From Polyangiaceae bacterium (GTDB taxonomy: Bacteria > Myxococcota_A > Polyangia > Polyangiales > Polyangiaceae), in assembly GCA_041389725.1 (NCBI GenBank), contig JAWKRG010000003.1:1-64000 (forward strand): 64,000 nt of DNA. The letters are read 5' to 3'. Shown piece after piece: positions 55,355-63,099 of the stretch. Every line of letters starts with the position of its first letter. Position 1 is the stretch's first letter. The position numbers and the translations under genes are program-made. Below the pieces are notes generated by a model. That model was not told where the DNA came from. It was given only the letters and a program-made list of their open reading frames with translations, and made no database searches.

Positions 55355-56095
55355 ATGCTCGGAAAGCTGCAGCTCCTTGCATGGCGGAAGCACCTGCGCA
55401 TTCTGCTTTCCGCGCTCCTCGCTTCGCTGCTGCTAGCGCGCACTGCGGACGCGACTTCCTGCGTCAAACCCGAGCTGCCGACGTCGCTGAGCCACGCAGA
55501 CGTCGTGTTCGTCGGTCGCGCCGTGGTGGAGAGTCAGACCGGCATCGAAACCTGGGCCCGCCTTGCGGTGGAACGCGTGTTCAAAGGCGAAGTTCCCAAG
55601 TCCGTGCGAGTCCACGGCGGCGGCATGAGCGGTTCGACCTTCGAGACCGGCAAGCGCTTCCTGGTGTTCGCGCAGCTGGCCGACGACGGCCAAGTGAACG
55701 CCCATCTCTGTGGAGGCACGGGAGTCGTGCAGACGGAGTGGCTCAAACAGCTCGGCGCGGGCCGCCCACCGAAGGGGTCCCGTGCGCTCTCCGGCAACGC
55801 CAAAGACGTCGACGCCGGAGTGGATGCAGCCTCGACTCCGGACGCAGCCCCCGCGACTCCCACTTCGGCGCAATCGTCGGCGCCGCCGGAGTCTCCCACG
55901 GAGACACCCGCCACCGCAGCCGGTGCGCCCACGGCCGCACCCGCCTCGGCTCCAACAGGCGAGCCAGCGCCAGCTGCCGTTCCACCCCAGGGCGGATGTG
56001 GCGCGTGCGCGCTCGCGAATCAGCGCGTGCCCGCTGCCAGTCTGTGGCTCGCGATCGCGATCGTCGGCGTGCTTCGTCGCCGTCGGCGCCGCTGA
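55355..56095 (+). CDS. TIMP/netrin-like exported protein with MYXO-CTERM-like tail
   Basis: A 246-residue protein. Signal peptide then ADATSCVKPELPTSLSHADV VFVGRAVV, the start of a TIMP/NTR-like OB-fold module, with VERVFKGEVPKSVRVHGGG and HLCGGTG later. A long Pro/Ala/Thr linker follows, then GGCGACALANQRVPAASLWL AIAIVGVLRRRRRR: cysteines, one hydrophobic helix and an Arg run, the layout of myxobacterial MYXO-CTERM sorting signals thought to be processed by a rhomboid-like/CAAX-type sortase. Probably surface-anchored. Confidence 0.78.
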   Translation: MLGKLQLLAWRKHLRILLSALLASLLLARTADATSCVKPELPTSLSHADVVFVGRAVVESQTGIETWARLAVERVFKGEVPKSVRVHGGGMSGSTFETGKRFLVFAQLADDGQVNAHLCGGTGVVQTEWLKQLGAGRPPKGSRALSGNAKDVDAGVDAASTPDAAPATPTSAQSSAPPESPTETPATAAGAPTAAPASAPTGEPAPAAVPPQGGCGACALANQRVPAASLWLAIAIVGVLRRRRRR

Positions 56096-56139
56096 TCAAA
56101 CGGCGCGCATTCCATCAGGCTCGGGGTTCCGTCGTCGTT

Positions 56140-56616
56140 CTACTTGCACGCGTTCTGACAAGCGCCGAACGCCGCCTGACACGTTGCTGGATTCGGCAGC
56201 CGCACGCCGCCTTCTCCAGCCGTTGGCGTCAAGCACGCCTGCAGCACGGATTGGCACTTCGCGATGCAGTCTTTCGACGGCCCTGTCGCTGGCGGCGGCG
56301 TCGACGCCGCCGTGGTCGCTGATGGCGTCGCGGCACCCGAGTCCTTGGGCGCGCCTGCGTCCTTCTTGGTCGCAACAGCCGTCGTGGTCGGCTTGGGCGT
56401 CACCGCCACACCCGGAGCAGGCGACGGCGAGGGCGAGGGACTCGGATCCGCGGGGGCCTCCGCCGTGGTCGGCGTCTCCGTTGCAGGCGCGACCGGAGTC
56501 GTCGGAGGTTCGATGGACGTTCCACTGTCCTCGGGCGCATCACCGCCGCGCTTGCATGCGAGCAGCGCAGCGACCACCGAGACGAAACCGACCAGAGTCG
56601 TCAGGCGACGTGTCAT
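56140..56616 (-). CDS. Pro/Thr-rich lipoprotein
   Basis: A 158-residue lipoprotein: signal with AALLAC, about 90 residues of Pro/Ala/Thr-rich spacer including a PSPSPSPSP run, then a 45-residue C-terminal head with six cysteines (CIAKCQSVLQACL ... ATCQAAFGACQNACK) spaced in CxxxC pairs, probably a small disulfide-linked helical hairpin. Function unknown. Confidence 0.72.
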   Translation of the reverse strand: MTRRLTTLVGFVSVVAALLACKRGGDAPEDSGTSIEPPTTPVAPATETPTTAEAPADPSPSPSPSPAPGVAVTPKPTTTAVATKKDAGAPKDSGAATPSATTAASTPPPATGPSKDCIAKCQSVLQACLTPTAGEGGVRLPNPATCQAAFGACQNACK

Positions 56617-56760
56617 GGCCGCGATAGTTGGCCAATTCCACGCCGCTGGCTAGCCGCACGCACTGTGCCGCGTAGATCGCGTGGGTTTCCGCGCCGATTG
56701 CGTCGTTCGCGCGCGTTGCCGCTGGGCGAACCGCCGCTTGCCTCACCCAGCTCAGGCGCG

Positions 56761-57042
56761 CTACTCGACGACCTTCACGCCCTTCCAGAACGCGACGCGG
56801 TCCTTGACGTGATTCGCCGCCTCTTTGGGATCGGGATAGTACCAGGCCGCGTCCTCGGCGACTTGGTCGCCCACGCGCACCGTGTAGTAGCTCGCCTGCC
56901 CTTTCCAACCGCAGATGGTGTGGGTGCTGCTCGCTTCGAAGTACTGCATGTCCAGGGCCGACGCCGGGAAGTAGTGATTGCCCTCTACCACCACGGTGTC
57001 CGAGCTCTCCGCCACGGTGGTTCCGTTGAATACTGCGCGCAT
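56761..57042 (-). CDS. DUF427 protein
   Basis: A 93-residue protein starting MRAVFNGTTVAESSDTVVVE. It carries the family blocks NHYFPASALDMQYFEAS, TICGWKGQASYYTV and AWYYPDPKEAANHVKDRVAF. DUF427 proteins are small beta-rich cytoplasmic proteins of unclear role. Full length; the upstream frame extension is Arg/Cys-rich and not part of it. The 184 bp separating it from the divergent membrane protein gene should hold both promoters. Confidence 0.9.
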   Translation of the reverse strand: MRAVFNGTTVAESSDTVVVEGNHYFPASALDMQYFEASSTHTICGWKGQASYYTVRVGDQVAEDAAWYYPDPKEAANHVKDRVAFWKGVKVVE

Positions 57043-57226
57043 CGCTTTTGTCCTCCGTCCCCGGGCTGTGGTGCAGCGGCCCTTGGATGGCAAGTGCTCC
57101 GGCGCAGCCGGGGGCGCGGCGACGCAGCGGTCTCCGCTCGCTACTTGGCCCGTGATCCTCGTCAATTTCGAGCTCGCCATGGGTCCAGCAGGTCATTCCG
57201 CGCCAGGAAAATGCTAGCTTCTGCCC

Positions 57227-58372
57227 ATGACCGCTGCTGCCGCACCGCTCATCGGAGAAAGGTCTCCGCGACGCCCGGGACAGTGGGCCCGTGGCATTGG
57301 GGAGTTCATGGTCGTCGGCGGCGCCACCTTGGTGCTGTTCCCCTTCGCCTTGCTCTACCGCAAGACCGTCGGCTTCGACCAATCCGTGTTCATCGTGAGC
57401 ATGGTGGCGTTCTACCTCGCTCACGTGATCAACGACCCCCACTTCCTGGTCACCTATCTGCTGTTCTACAAGGATGCGCGCAAGCGTGCCCTCGGCGACG
57501 TGTTCGGCCCCGTGCAGAAAGCGCGCTACTGGATCGCCGGCCTCGTCGTGCCTCTGACGCTGGGCGTGTGGGGCATCATGGCGCTGTCGGCACGCTCGCC
57601 CTTCGGCATCGGGCTGATGGTGCAGTTCATGTACTTTCTCGTGGGCTGGCACTACGTGAAGCAGGGCTTCGGTGTGCTCACGGTCTTGTCGGCTCGTCGC
57701 GGTGTGTTCTTCACACCGCTCGAGCGTTGGACGATCTTGACCCACTGCTTCGCGGGATGGGCCTACGCCTGGTCCACACCGCGCGACACCGGCAATCTGT
57801 TCGAAGAAAGCGGCGTCGTCTATCGCTCCCTCGGCCACCCCCCGGGTCTCGATCTGATCACCACCGCCATCTTCTTTCCCAGCGCGGTCGCGGTGCTCGT
57901 GGTGCTGGCGCTCAAGTTCCGCCGCGAGCGACGCCTTCCCCCGCTCGCTCCGCTGTCGGGACTGCTGATCACGATCTGGCTCTGGACGGTGTACTCGGAT
58001 TTCGATCCGCTGATGGCCTACCTGATCCCCGGCCTACACTCGGTGCAGTATCTATACTTCGTCTGGTTGATGAAGAAGAACGAGGCAAAGTCCGAGCTGG
58101 GAGAGCCCACCTTCGGGCGCCCGGTCTACTGGCGCGTCGGTCTGTTGGCGCTCTCTTCCCTGGCCCTCGGCTTCTTCGTGTTGCGCATGGCGCCGCAGCT
58201 CCTCGACAAGAAGTACGTGCTGCAGGGAGCCGTCGACCCCACTTCCGAGCTGGTCCTGGGGCTGACGCCCTTCGCCGCCGTGATCGTCACCTTCGTGAAC
58301 ATCCATCACTACTTCATGGATCACGTGATCTGGCGCCGCGAGAACCCGATGACGCGCTTCATGCGCGGCTAG
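57227..58372 (+). CDS. Multipass membrane protein with conserved His motifs
   Basis: A 381-residue protein with eight or nine transmembrane helices. Histidine motifs sit at helix ends: AHVINDPHFLVTY, VGWHYVKQGFGV, and NIHHYFMDHVIWRRENP close to the C-terminus. Such clustered His/Asp could bind iron or zinc, as in membrane desaturases, hydroxylases or carotenoid-cleaving Brp/Blh proteins, but spacing fits none of these convincingly. Alone on its strand, with tandem repeats directly downstream. Confidence 0.75.
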   Translation: MTAAAAPLIGERSPRRPGQWARGIGEFMVVGGATLVLFPFALLYRKTVGFDQSVFIVSMVAFYLAHVINDPHFLVTYLLFYKDARKRALGDVFGPVQKARYWIAGLVVPLTLGVWGIMALSARSPFGIGLMVQFMYFLVGWHYVKQGFGVLTVLSARRGVFFTPLERWTILTHCFAGWAYAWSTPRDTGNLFEESGVVYRSLGHPPGLDLITTAIFFPSAVAVLVVLALKFRRERRLPPLAPLSGLLITIWLWTVYSDFDPLMAYLIPGLHSVQYLYFVWLMKKNEAKSELGEPTFGRPVYWRVGLLALSSLALGFFVLRMAPQLLDKKYVLQGAVDPTSELVLGLTPFAAVIVTFVNIHHYFMDHVIWRRENPMTRFMRG

Positions 58373-58390
58373 CTCTCGGACCCGGGCACT

Positions 58391-58547
58391 CTTTGTTTGG
58401 TCGGCTTCCGATCTTGTGCGGGCTGGCCGATGGTCTAGGCTGGATCCGACCGTAGTCTTGTCTGGCTGGTTCCCGGTCTGGCTGGTTCCCGGTCTGGCAC
58501 GGGCTGGCCGATAGTCTACGCTGGACACGACCGTGATCTTTGTTTGG
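58391..58547 (+). repeat. Nested tandem repeats between genes
   Basis: An 81-bp period unit (CGGGCTGGCCGAT...GACCGT, at 58419-58460 and again 58500-58541, about 85% identical), a perfect 16-bp tandem TCTGGCTGGTTCCCGG (58461-58476, 58477-58492), and CTTTGTTTGG at both outer ends (58391-58400, 58538-58547). Fills most of the 222-bp gap before the ATP-grasp gene. No coding frame. Confidence 0.7.
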
Positions 58548-58594
58548 GTCTAAACGCGCTGCGGCGCGTGACACTAATCCCTCGAGGCTCGTTC

Positions 58595-59998
58595 ATGACG
58601 CAGTACCACCAACAGCTCTTGCGCGACGTCTTCGCTGGGCGCCGCTGGATCCTCGCCTTCGATGTGCTCGCAGGCTGCAACGCCCACGTGAACGCGCTGC
58701 GTTCTCTTGGCGCCGAGAGCTGTCTTTGCATCGCGGGCACCCGCGGCGTGGGGCCCATGCCCGATCCGGAGTTCGCTCCGAACCCACTGGTGCTCGACGT
58801 CACCGCACCCAACATGATGACGGCCATTCACCGCTCCCTCGACGCGTTGGCATCGCTGTCGCCGGAGCACGTGCGCGCAGTGCAAGCCTTCGACCCGAGC
58901 GAGACAGCGCGGGTGCTCGGCACCTTCTTCGACGACGGACGCCCGGTGGCCGGGCGCCGGAAGTTCGGCGCTCGCCCCGCGAGCTGGCAAGCCCTGGAAG
59001 ACAAGACCGTCATCGACGCCCTTTGGCAGGCGGCCGGCATCGCCCATGCTCCCGTTCACGTGGTTGCCGCCGAGGCCAACGCGTTGCGAGAGGCCGCCGC
59101 TGCCGTCGACGAGGGACTCGGCACTGCTTGGGCGGGCGACAACAAGGAAGGCTTCAACGGTGGCGCGACCTTTCTGCGCTGGGTACGCAACGACGCGCAC
59201 GCCGAGGAGGCGACGGCCTTCTTCGCGCAGCACTGCGACCGAGTGCGCGTCATGCCCTTCTTGGAAGGCATTCCCTGCAGCATTCACGGCTTCGTCTTTC
59301 GAGACGACGTGATCGCCCTGCGCCCCTGCGAGATGGTGGTGCTGCGCAAGCCCGGCGACAGTCAGTTGCAGTACGCGCGCGCGGCCACCTTCTGGGATCC
59401 GCCGGCGGCCGATCGCGAGGCCATGCGAAATGTCGCACGCAAGGTTGGCGCTCACTTGCGCGCTACCTACGACTATCGCGGCGCCTTCACCGTGGACGGC
59501 GTGCTGACGGAGCGCGGCTTCTTGCCCACGGAGCTCAACCCGCGCTTCGGCGCGGCCCTCGCAGTGATGGCGGCCAAGTGCGACTTGTTCTTGCCACTAC
59601 TCAATGCCGCAATCATCGAGCGCGACGACCTGGACTTCCGCCCGCGAGAGCTGGAGCGCGAGTTGCTCCAGTACGCCGACGCGCATCGCGCCGGCGGCGG
59701 CATGGCACCCACCGACTCCGCCCCCGCCGATACCCAATACCTGCAGTTTCGCCTCGAAAACGGCGCTTTCGTCGTCGCCGGCACGGGCTCGGAGGCGGAG
59801 GGTTTCGACGCCACGGCCCGCTTCGGCCCGGGCGCCAGCGGCGGCCTCGTCTTCGTGGAGCTCTCCAGCGCCACCACCCCCGTCGGCCCCTCCGCCGCAC
59901 CCCGCGTCGCCGCCGCACTCATGGCCGCGAGCGATCACTTCCAGCTCGGCCTCGGTCCCTACGAAAGCGCACGCGATGTGCGCGAGCCCCTCAGTTAG
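58595..59998 (+). CDS. ATP-grasp-like protein
   Basis: A 467-residue cytoplasmic protein starting MTQYHQQLLRDVFAGRRWIL. A Rossmann-like N-domain leads to an ATP-grasp-type core: HAPVHVVAAEANALREAAAA, KEGFNGGATFLRWV, the acidic strand region RVRVMPFLEGIPCSIHGFVF, and LPTELNPRFGAALAVM, the E-x-N-P-R metal-binding motif. ATP-grasp enzymes join carboxylates to amines or thiols; the substrate cannot be read. The last eight bases overlap the convergent lipoprotein gene. Confidence 0.78.
   Translation: MTQYHQQLLRDVFAGRRWILAFDVLAGCNAHVNALRSLGAESCLCIAGTRGVGPMPDPEFAPNPLVLDVTAPNMMTAIHRSLDALASLSPEHVRAVQAFDPSETARVLGTFFDDGRPVAGRRKFGARPASWQALEDKTVIDALWQAAGIAHAPVHVVAAEANALREAAAAVDEGLGTAWAGDNKEGFNGGATFLRWVRNDAHAEEATAFFAQHCDRVRVMPFLEGIPCSIHGFVFRDDVIALRPCEMVVLRKPGDSQLQYARAATFWDPPAADREAMRNVARKVGAHLRATYDYRGAFTVDGVLTERGFLPTELNPRFGAALAVMAAKCDLFLPLLNAAIIERDDLDFRPRELERELLQYADAHRAGGGMAPTDSAPADTQYLQFRLENGAFVVAGTGSEAEGFDATARFGPGASGGLVFVELSSATTPVGPSAAPRVAAALMAASDHFQLGLGPYESARDVREPLS
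59910..59982 (+). repeat. Duplicated 73-bp segment, copy 1 (inside ATP-grasp gene)
   Basis: The last codons of the ATP-grasp gene (encoding ALMAASDHFQLGLGPYESAR) recur at 61331-61403 in the same orientation with about three mismatches. The two copies flank the lipoprotein gene at 59991-61190. Confidence 0.85.
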
Positions 59999-61190
59999 AC
60001 TTGCAGTTCGAGGGGACCGCGCTGCAAGTCCCGTTCTGACAAGATGCCGGAGGAACGCAACGTGGACCCTTGGTGTCGTCGCACGCGGCGCTATCCTGCG
60101 CGTCGGTGACGCACGTAGCGGCAACGCACGAGACCCCAGGCCCACAATGCTTTCCGCTGCTGCCACCGCAGGCCTCGCCCGGGAGAGCCGGGGGAGCTGC
60201 AACGCACTTCTGAGTCGCAAGGTCGCAATCGACGTCGTGGAAGACGTCACAGCTCAGCTTCACCAAGACGCTGCAACTCGCACCTACCTGGCCCAGGGTT
60301 GGCGCTTCGCAAGTGTCCGTGGCTCCACAGACCAGCCCAGAGGCGCAGGCGGCATCGTCACCCCCGCAGGCGCCTCCGGCAGGAAGCTTCGCCGCGCATT
60401 TCCCTGGGACCTCGCAGTACATGTCCTCGGCGCAATCCAAGTAGGTAGTGCAGGGGCCTCCCAGCGGCTGGAGGGTCACGCATTTGGAGTGCCTACACGC
60501 CCCGGAGAGGCACTGCGCGTCTTGGCTGCAGCTTTCACCTGCCACCAACTTTGCCGTACACACGCCACAGCTGTTGTACGCGGACGTGCAGTACCCTGAC
60601 GTGCATTGCTGACTCCCGTGACAACCCTGCCCATTGGCGAGCGTGCCGGCACTCCCGCACACTGGCAGCCGCATCCCGATCTTCGTGAGCAGGGACGGCT
60701 GTGTGTATACGTCGACACACGAAAGAGCCTCGAGGGAAGCTGCCATCCAAGCCATGTCAGCCGCGACCAGGCCCGAACCGGGTAGTGACACGCTAGTAGC
60801 GCAGGTCAACTTCATACGTTCGAGGCACACGGAGTCTGACGCGAACGGGGATGTCGAAGGAATGCATTGGTACACACCACACATTGCCGTTGCCATCTGG
60901 GCGCAAGCTGCGTCCAGGGTGACGCCCACGTACTTGCTGCAGTCCACGCCGGAGTCGGGGCCAGCATCACCGGCGTCGACACCACCGGCGCCCGCTCCAG
61001 CGCCGGTCCCACCCCCGGAACCAGCGGCTGCTCCACTCCCAGCGACCGCGCCGGAGCCGTCCACACTGGCGTCTCCACCCGAAGCGCCACCGCTTGCGGA
61101 AGGGGATCCGGAAGAGTCGCCTCCACCGCAGCCGACCGCAGCGAACATCACCAGCGCACCTACGTAGCCCACCCACGCTCTCAGCAACAT
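59991..61190 (-). CDS. Cys-rich lipoprotein with Dickkopf-like repeats
   Basis: A 399-residue lipoprotein: signal MLLRAWVGYVGALVMFAAVG with lipobox AAVGC, a Gly/Ala/Ser linker, a helical middle domain (about 80-180), then repeated cysteine modules of the type GQGCHGSQQCTSGYC / GESCSQDAQCLSGAC / GGPCTTYLDCAEDMYC / GEACGGSSGKHCGPG. These resemble the Dickkopf-N/EB-like repeats found in large numbers in Polyangia. Surface role likely. The gene lies between two direct copies of the ATP-grasp 3' end. Confidence 0.8.
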   Translation of the reverse strand: MLLRAWVGYVGALVMFAAVGCGGGDSSGSPSASGGASGGDASVDGSGAVAGSGAAAGSGGGTGAGAGAGGVDAGDAGPDSGVDCSKYVGVTLDAACAQMATAMCGVYQCIPSTSPFASDSVCLERMKLTCATSVSLPGSGLVAADMAWMAASLEALSCVDVYTQPSLLTKIGMRLPVCGSAGTLANGQGCHGSQQCTSGYCTSAYNSCGVCTAKLVAGESCSQDAQCLSGACRHSKCVTLQPLGGPCTTYLDCAEDMYCEVPGKCAAKLPAGGACGGDDAACASGLVCGATDTCEAPTLGQVGASCSVLVKLSCDVFHDVDCDLATQKCVAAPPALPGEACGGSSGKHCGPGVSCVAATCVTDAQDSAACDDTKGPRCVPPASCQNGTCSAVPSNCKSN

Positions 61191-61330
61191 CCACTGTCTC
61201 CTGCGCGCTGCTCACGCTGCAATCTGCGACTAGACTTGCCAGCGCCTCGAGCAGTGTTGGCGCGGGCACCAAACCACAGTCTAGCGCAACTCGAGACTGG
61301 CTGGGAGATCCCCACGAAACGCCCGCCGTT

Positions 61331-61403
61331 CCGCCGCTCTCATGGCCGCGAGCGATCACTTCCAGCTCGGCCTCGGTCCATACGAAAGCGCACGCGACGT
61401 GCG
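61331..61403 (+). repeat. Duplicated 73-bp segment, copy 2 (intergenic)
   Basis: A detached copy of the ATP-grasp gene terminus, no longer linked to an open gene. The surrounding 263-bp gap holds nothing else I recognise. Confidence 0.85.
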
Positions 61404-61453
61404 GAGGGCGCCAGCTTGAGGGCGTGTGTGTGACTGGGTAAGATGCGCGGCTC

Positions 61454-61981
61454 ATGCTGCGACCGCGACTCGACCTGTACGTCTTTGCCGTGCCCGGCAA
61501 CGACCCAATGGCCCTATTGCGTGTGTGGCGCAACATGCCGACAGTGGAACCCGCGATGGCGCTGCGCGACACGTTCCCGCTCGTCGCCAATCCGCCGCCG
61601 GATACGTTGCTGATGCGCGCCAGTGGCCTCGACTTCTCGGTGTTCGGAGAAGATCTCCAAGACGGCTCGCTGCAGATGATCGACTACGGCAGCCTCGTGG
61701 AGTACGGCCACCACGAGATACTGGCAAGTTTGACCGGCGAGGATATTGAGACTACCGCCAAGACGCTCAGTACCTACGCTGAGCGCAATGGAGCCACGTG
61801 TAGCCCCGCTGCGGTCAAAGAGAAGCTGCAACGCGGCGCCTGGCCCGAGCAGGCGGACGCGATGCTGCAAGCGGCTGCTTTCGCCCACCATCTTTGTCGT
61901 GCCGCACACATCGCCGTCGAGGCCGAGCAGAGCGTCATCTGGGCCTACCGGCAAGCGACCCTGAGCTACACCTACCCGTAG
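61454..61981 (+). CDS. Hypothetical cytoplasmic protein
   Basis: A 175-residue soluble protein without signal peptide: LRPRLDLYVFAVPGNDPMAL, PDTLLMRASGLDFSVFGEDL, then a helical C-terminal half with HH (YGHHEILASL), several Cys and Trp. No family recognised. Convergent with the serine protease gene; a GC-rich hairpin lies between them. Confidence 0.6.
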   Translation: MLRPRLDLYVFAVPGNDPMALLRVWRNMPTVEPAMALRDTFPLVANPPPDTLLMRASGLDFSVFGEDLQDGSLQMIDYGSLVEYGHHEILASLTGEDIETTAKTLSTYAERNGATCSPAAVKEKLQRGAWPEQADAMLQAAAFAHHLCRAAHIAVEAEQSVIWAYRQATLSYTYP

Positions 61982-62007
61982 CCCCACCCGAGAGAGCCGG
62001 CGCAAGT

Positions 62008-62025
62008 CCGGGGTCGCGTCCCCGG
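62008..62025. terminator. Possible terminator hairpin between convergent genes
   Basis: CCGGGG-TCGCGT-CCCCGG: 6-bp GC stem in the 46-bp gap between two convergent genes. No T-run on either side, so intrinsic termination is doubtful. Confidence 0.35.
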
Positions 62026-62027
62026 CG

Positions 62028-62951
62028 TCACTTCGTGCCGAACGAAAACGAGAAGCGGAACTTGAAGCCCTTGTCGGTGCGCTCGAACACGATGGGGCCG
62101 AACTGTTGACGCTCGCCGCTCACTTGCGGCGCCGCCTTGCCTCGCGCGTCGCGCTTCGATTCGCCATTGCGCGCGTCGCGCTTCGACGCGTCCGTATCAA
62201 CTTGGGCCGGCTCCTCAGGCAAGGCCGAATCCGAGGGCGGCACGACAGGCGACGGCGCGGTGGGGTCGACTGGCGGCGGCGCGGCGAGGGGTGCGTTGCG
62301 GACGGCTTGGGGCAAACGTTGGAATGCTGCGAAGAGCGGCCGCGCCGGGACGGCAATGTGACAGCGCGCGCCGCTGTGTACGAGTGCAACGACGTTGCCC
62401 TGGGCGTCGACCAGCGGCGCGCCCGAGTCACCGGGCACCGCGAGCAGATCCGTGAACGCCGCGCGACGCAGCTTGGGCAGAGAAGGACAGGGCGCGAGTT
62501 TTTCGACCGCGGTGTCCCGCGGTGAAGCACGGTCGGGGCGACCCAGGAACAGCAGGCTTTCACCTTGCTTCGGCATGCGTGCGCTCAGCCCCAGGGGCTT
62601 CACGCTGCTGGCCACGTCGAGCACGAGCAAGGCCACGTCTTGGTCTTCGTCGAGATGAGCGACGCGCGCGTGCGTCTTGGTCCCATCGGAAAGCTCGACC
62701 GCAGCCGTGCGGCCCGCGACGCAGTGCGCGGCTGTGGCCACAACTCGCGGCGACCCGACCAGCACGCCGGTGCAGGCGCGATCGGGCAAGAAGGCGCTAG
62801 CCGCGTTGACCCGCGCCTCGAGTCGCACCCGCGCGAAGAGCGCGGCGCCGTTCACGCTGTCGGTGCTCCGCTGCTTGGCCAGGGGTTTCGCGTCAGCCGC
62901 GCCCGCCGCAAGCAGCGTGGTGGCGGACAGCAGCAGCGCAAAGATCCGCAT
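62028..62951 (-). CDS. Exported trypsin-like serine protease
   Basis: A 307-residue S1-type protease. Signal peptide MRIFALLLSATTLLAAGAAD. The triad is His76 (VVATAAHCVAG), Asp105 (DEDQDVALLVL) and Ser176 (AVPGDSGAPLV), with Cys60-Cys77 pairing likely. After the protease domain come a Pro-rich linker, a repeated KRDAR motif (ASKRDARNGESKRDARGKAA) and a C-terminal beta tail (FKFRFSFSFGTK). The tail ends in alternating aromatics, as membrane-inserting strands do; surface retention is possible. Substrate specificity not assigned. Confidence 0.88.
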   Translation of the reverse strand: MRIFALLLSATTLLAAGAADAKPLAKQRSTDSVNGAALFARVRLEARVNAASAFLPDRACTGVLVGSPRVVATAAHCVAGRTAAVELSDGTKTHARVAHLDEDQDVALLVLDVASSVKPLGLSARMPKQGESLLFLGRPDRASPRDTAVEKLAPCPSLPKLRRAAFTDLLAVPGDSGAPLVDAQGNVVALVHSGARCHIAVPARPLFAAFQRLPQAVRNAPLAAPPPVDPTAPSPVVPPSDSALPEEPAQVDTDASKRDARNGESKRDARGKAAPQVSGERQQFGPIVFERTDKGFKFRFSFSFGTK

Positions 62952-63099
62952 GCGGCAGCATAGCATCTCACCAGGTGCGAGCAGCCGGCGCTTGCCTTGG
63001 ACAAGCGCGGAGTTCGCGTCCAAACCGCGCCCCGACCGCCTTCGAACAACGCTCGTCACACTTTCGGGGTGGCGCGCGATGAGGGCCTCGGAGGTCGTG

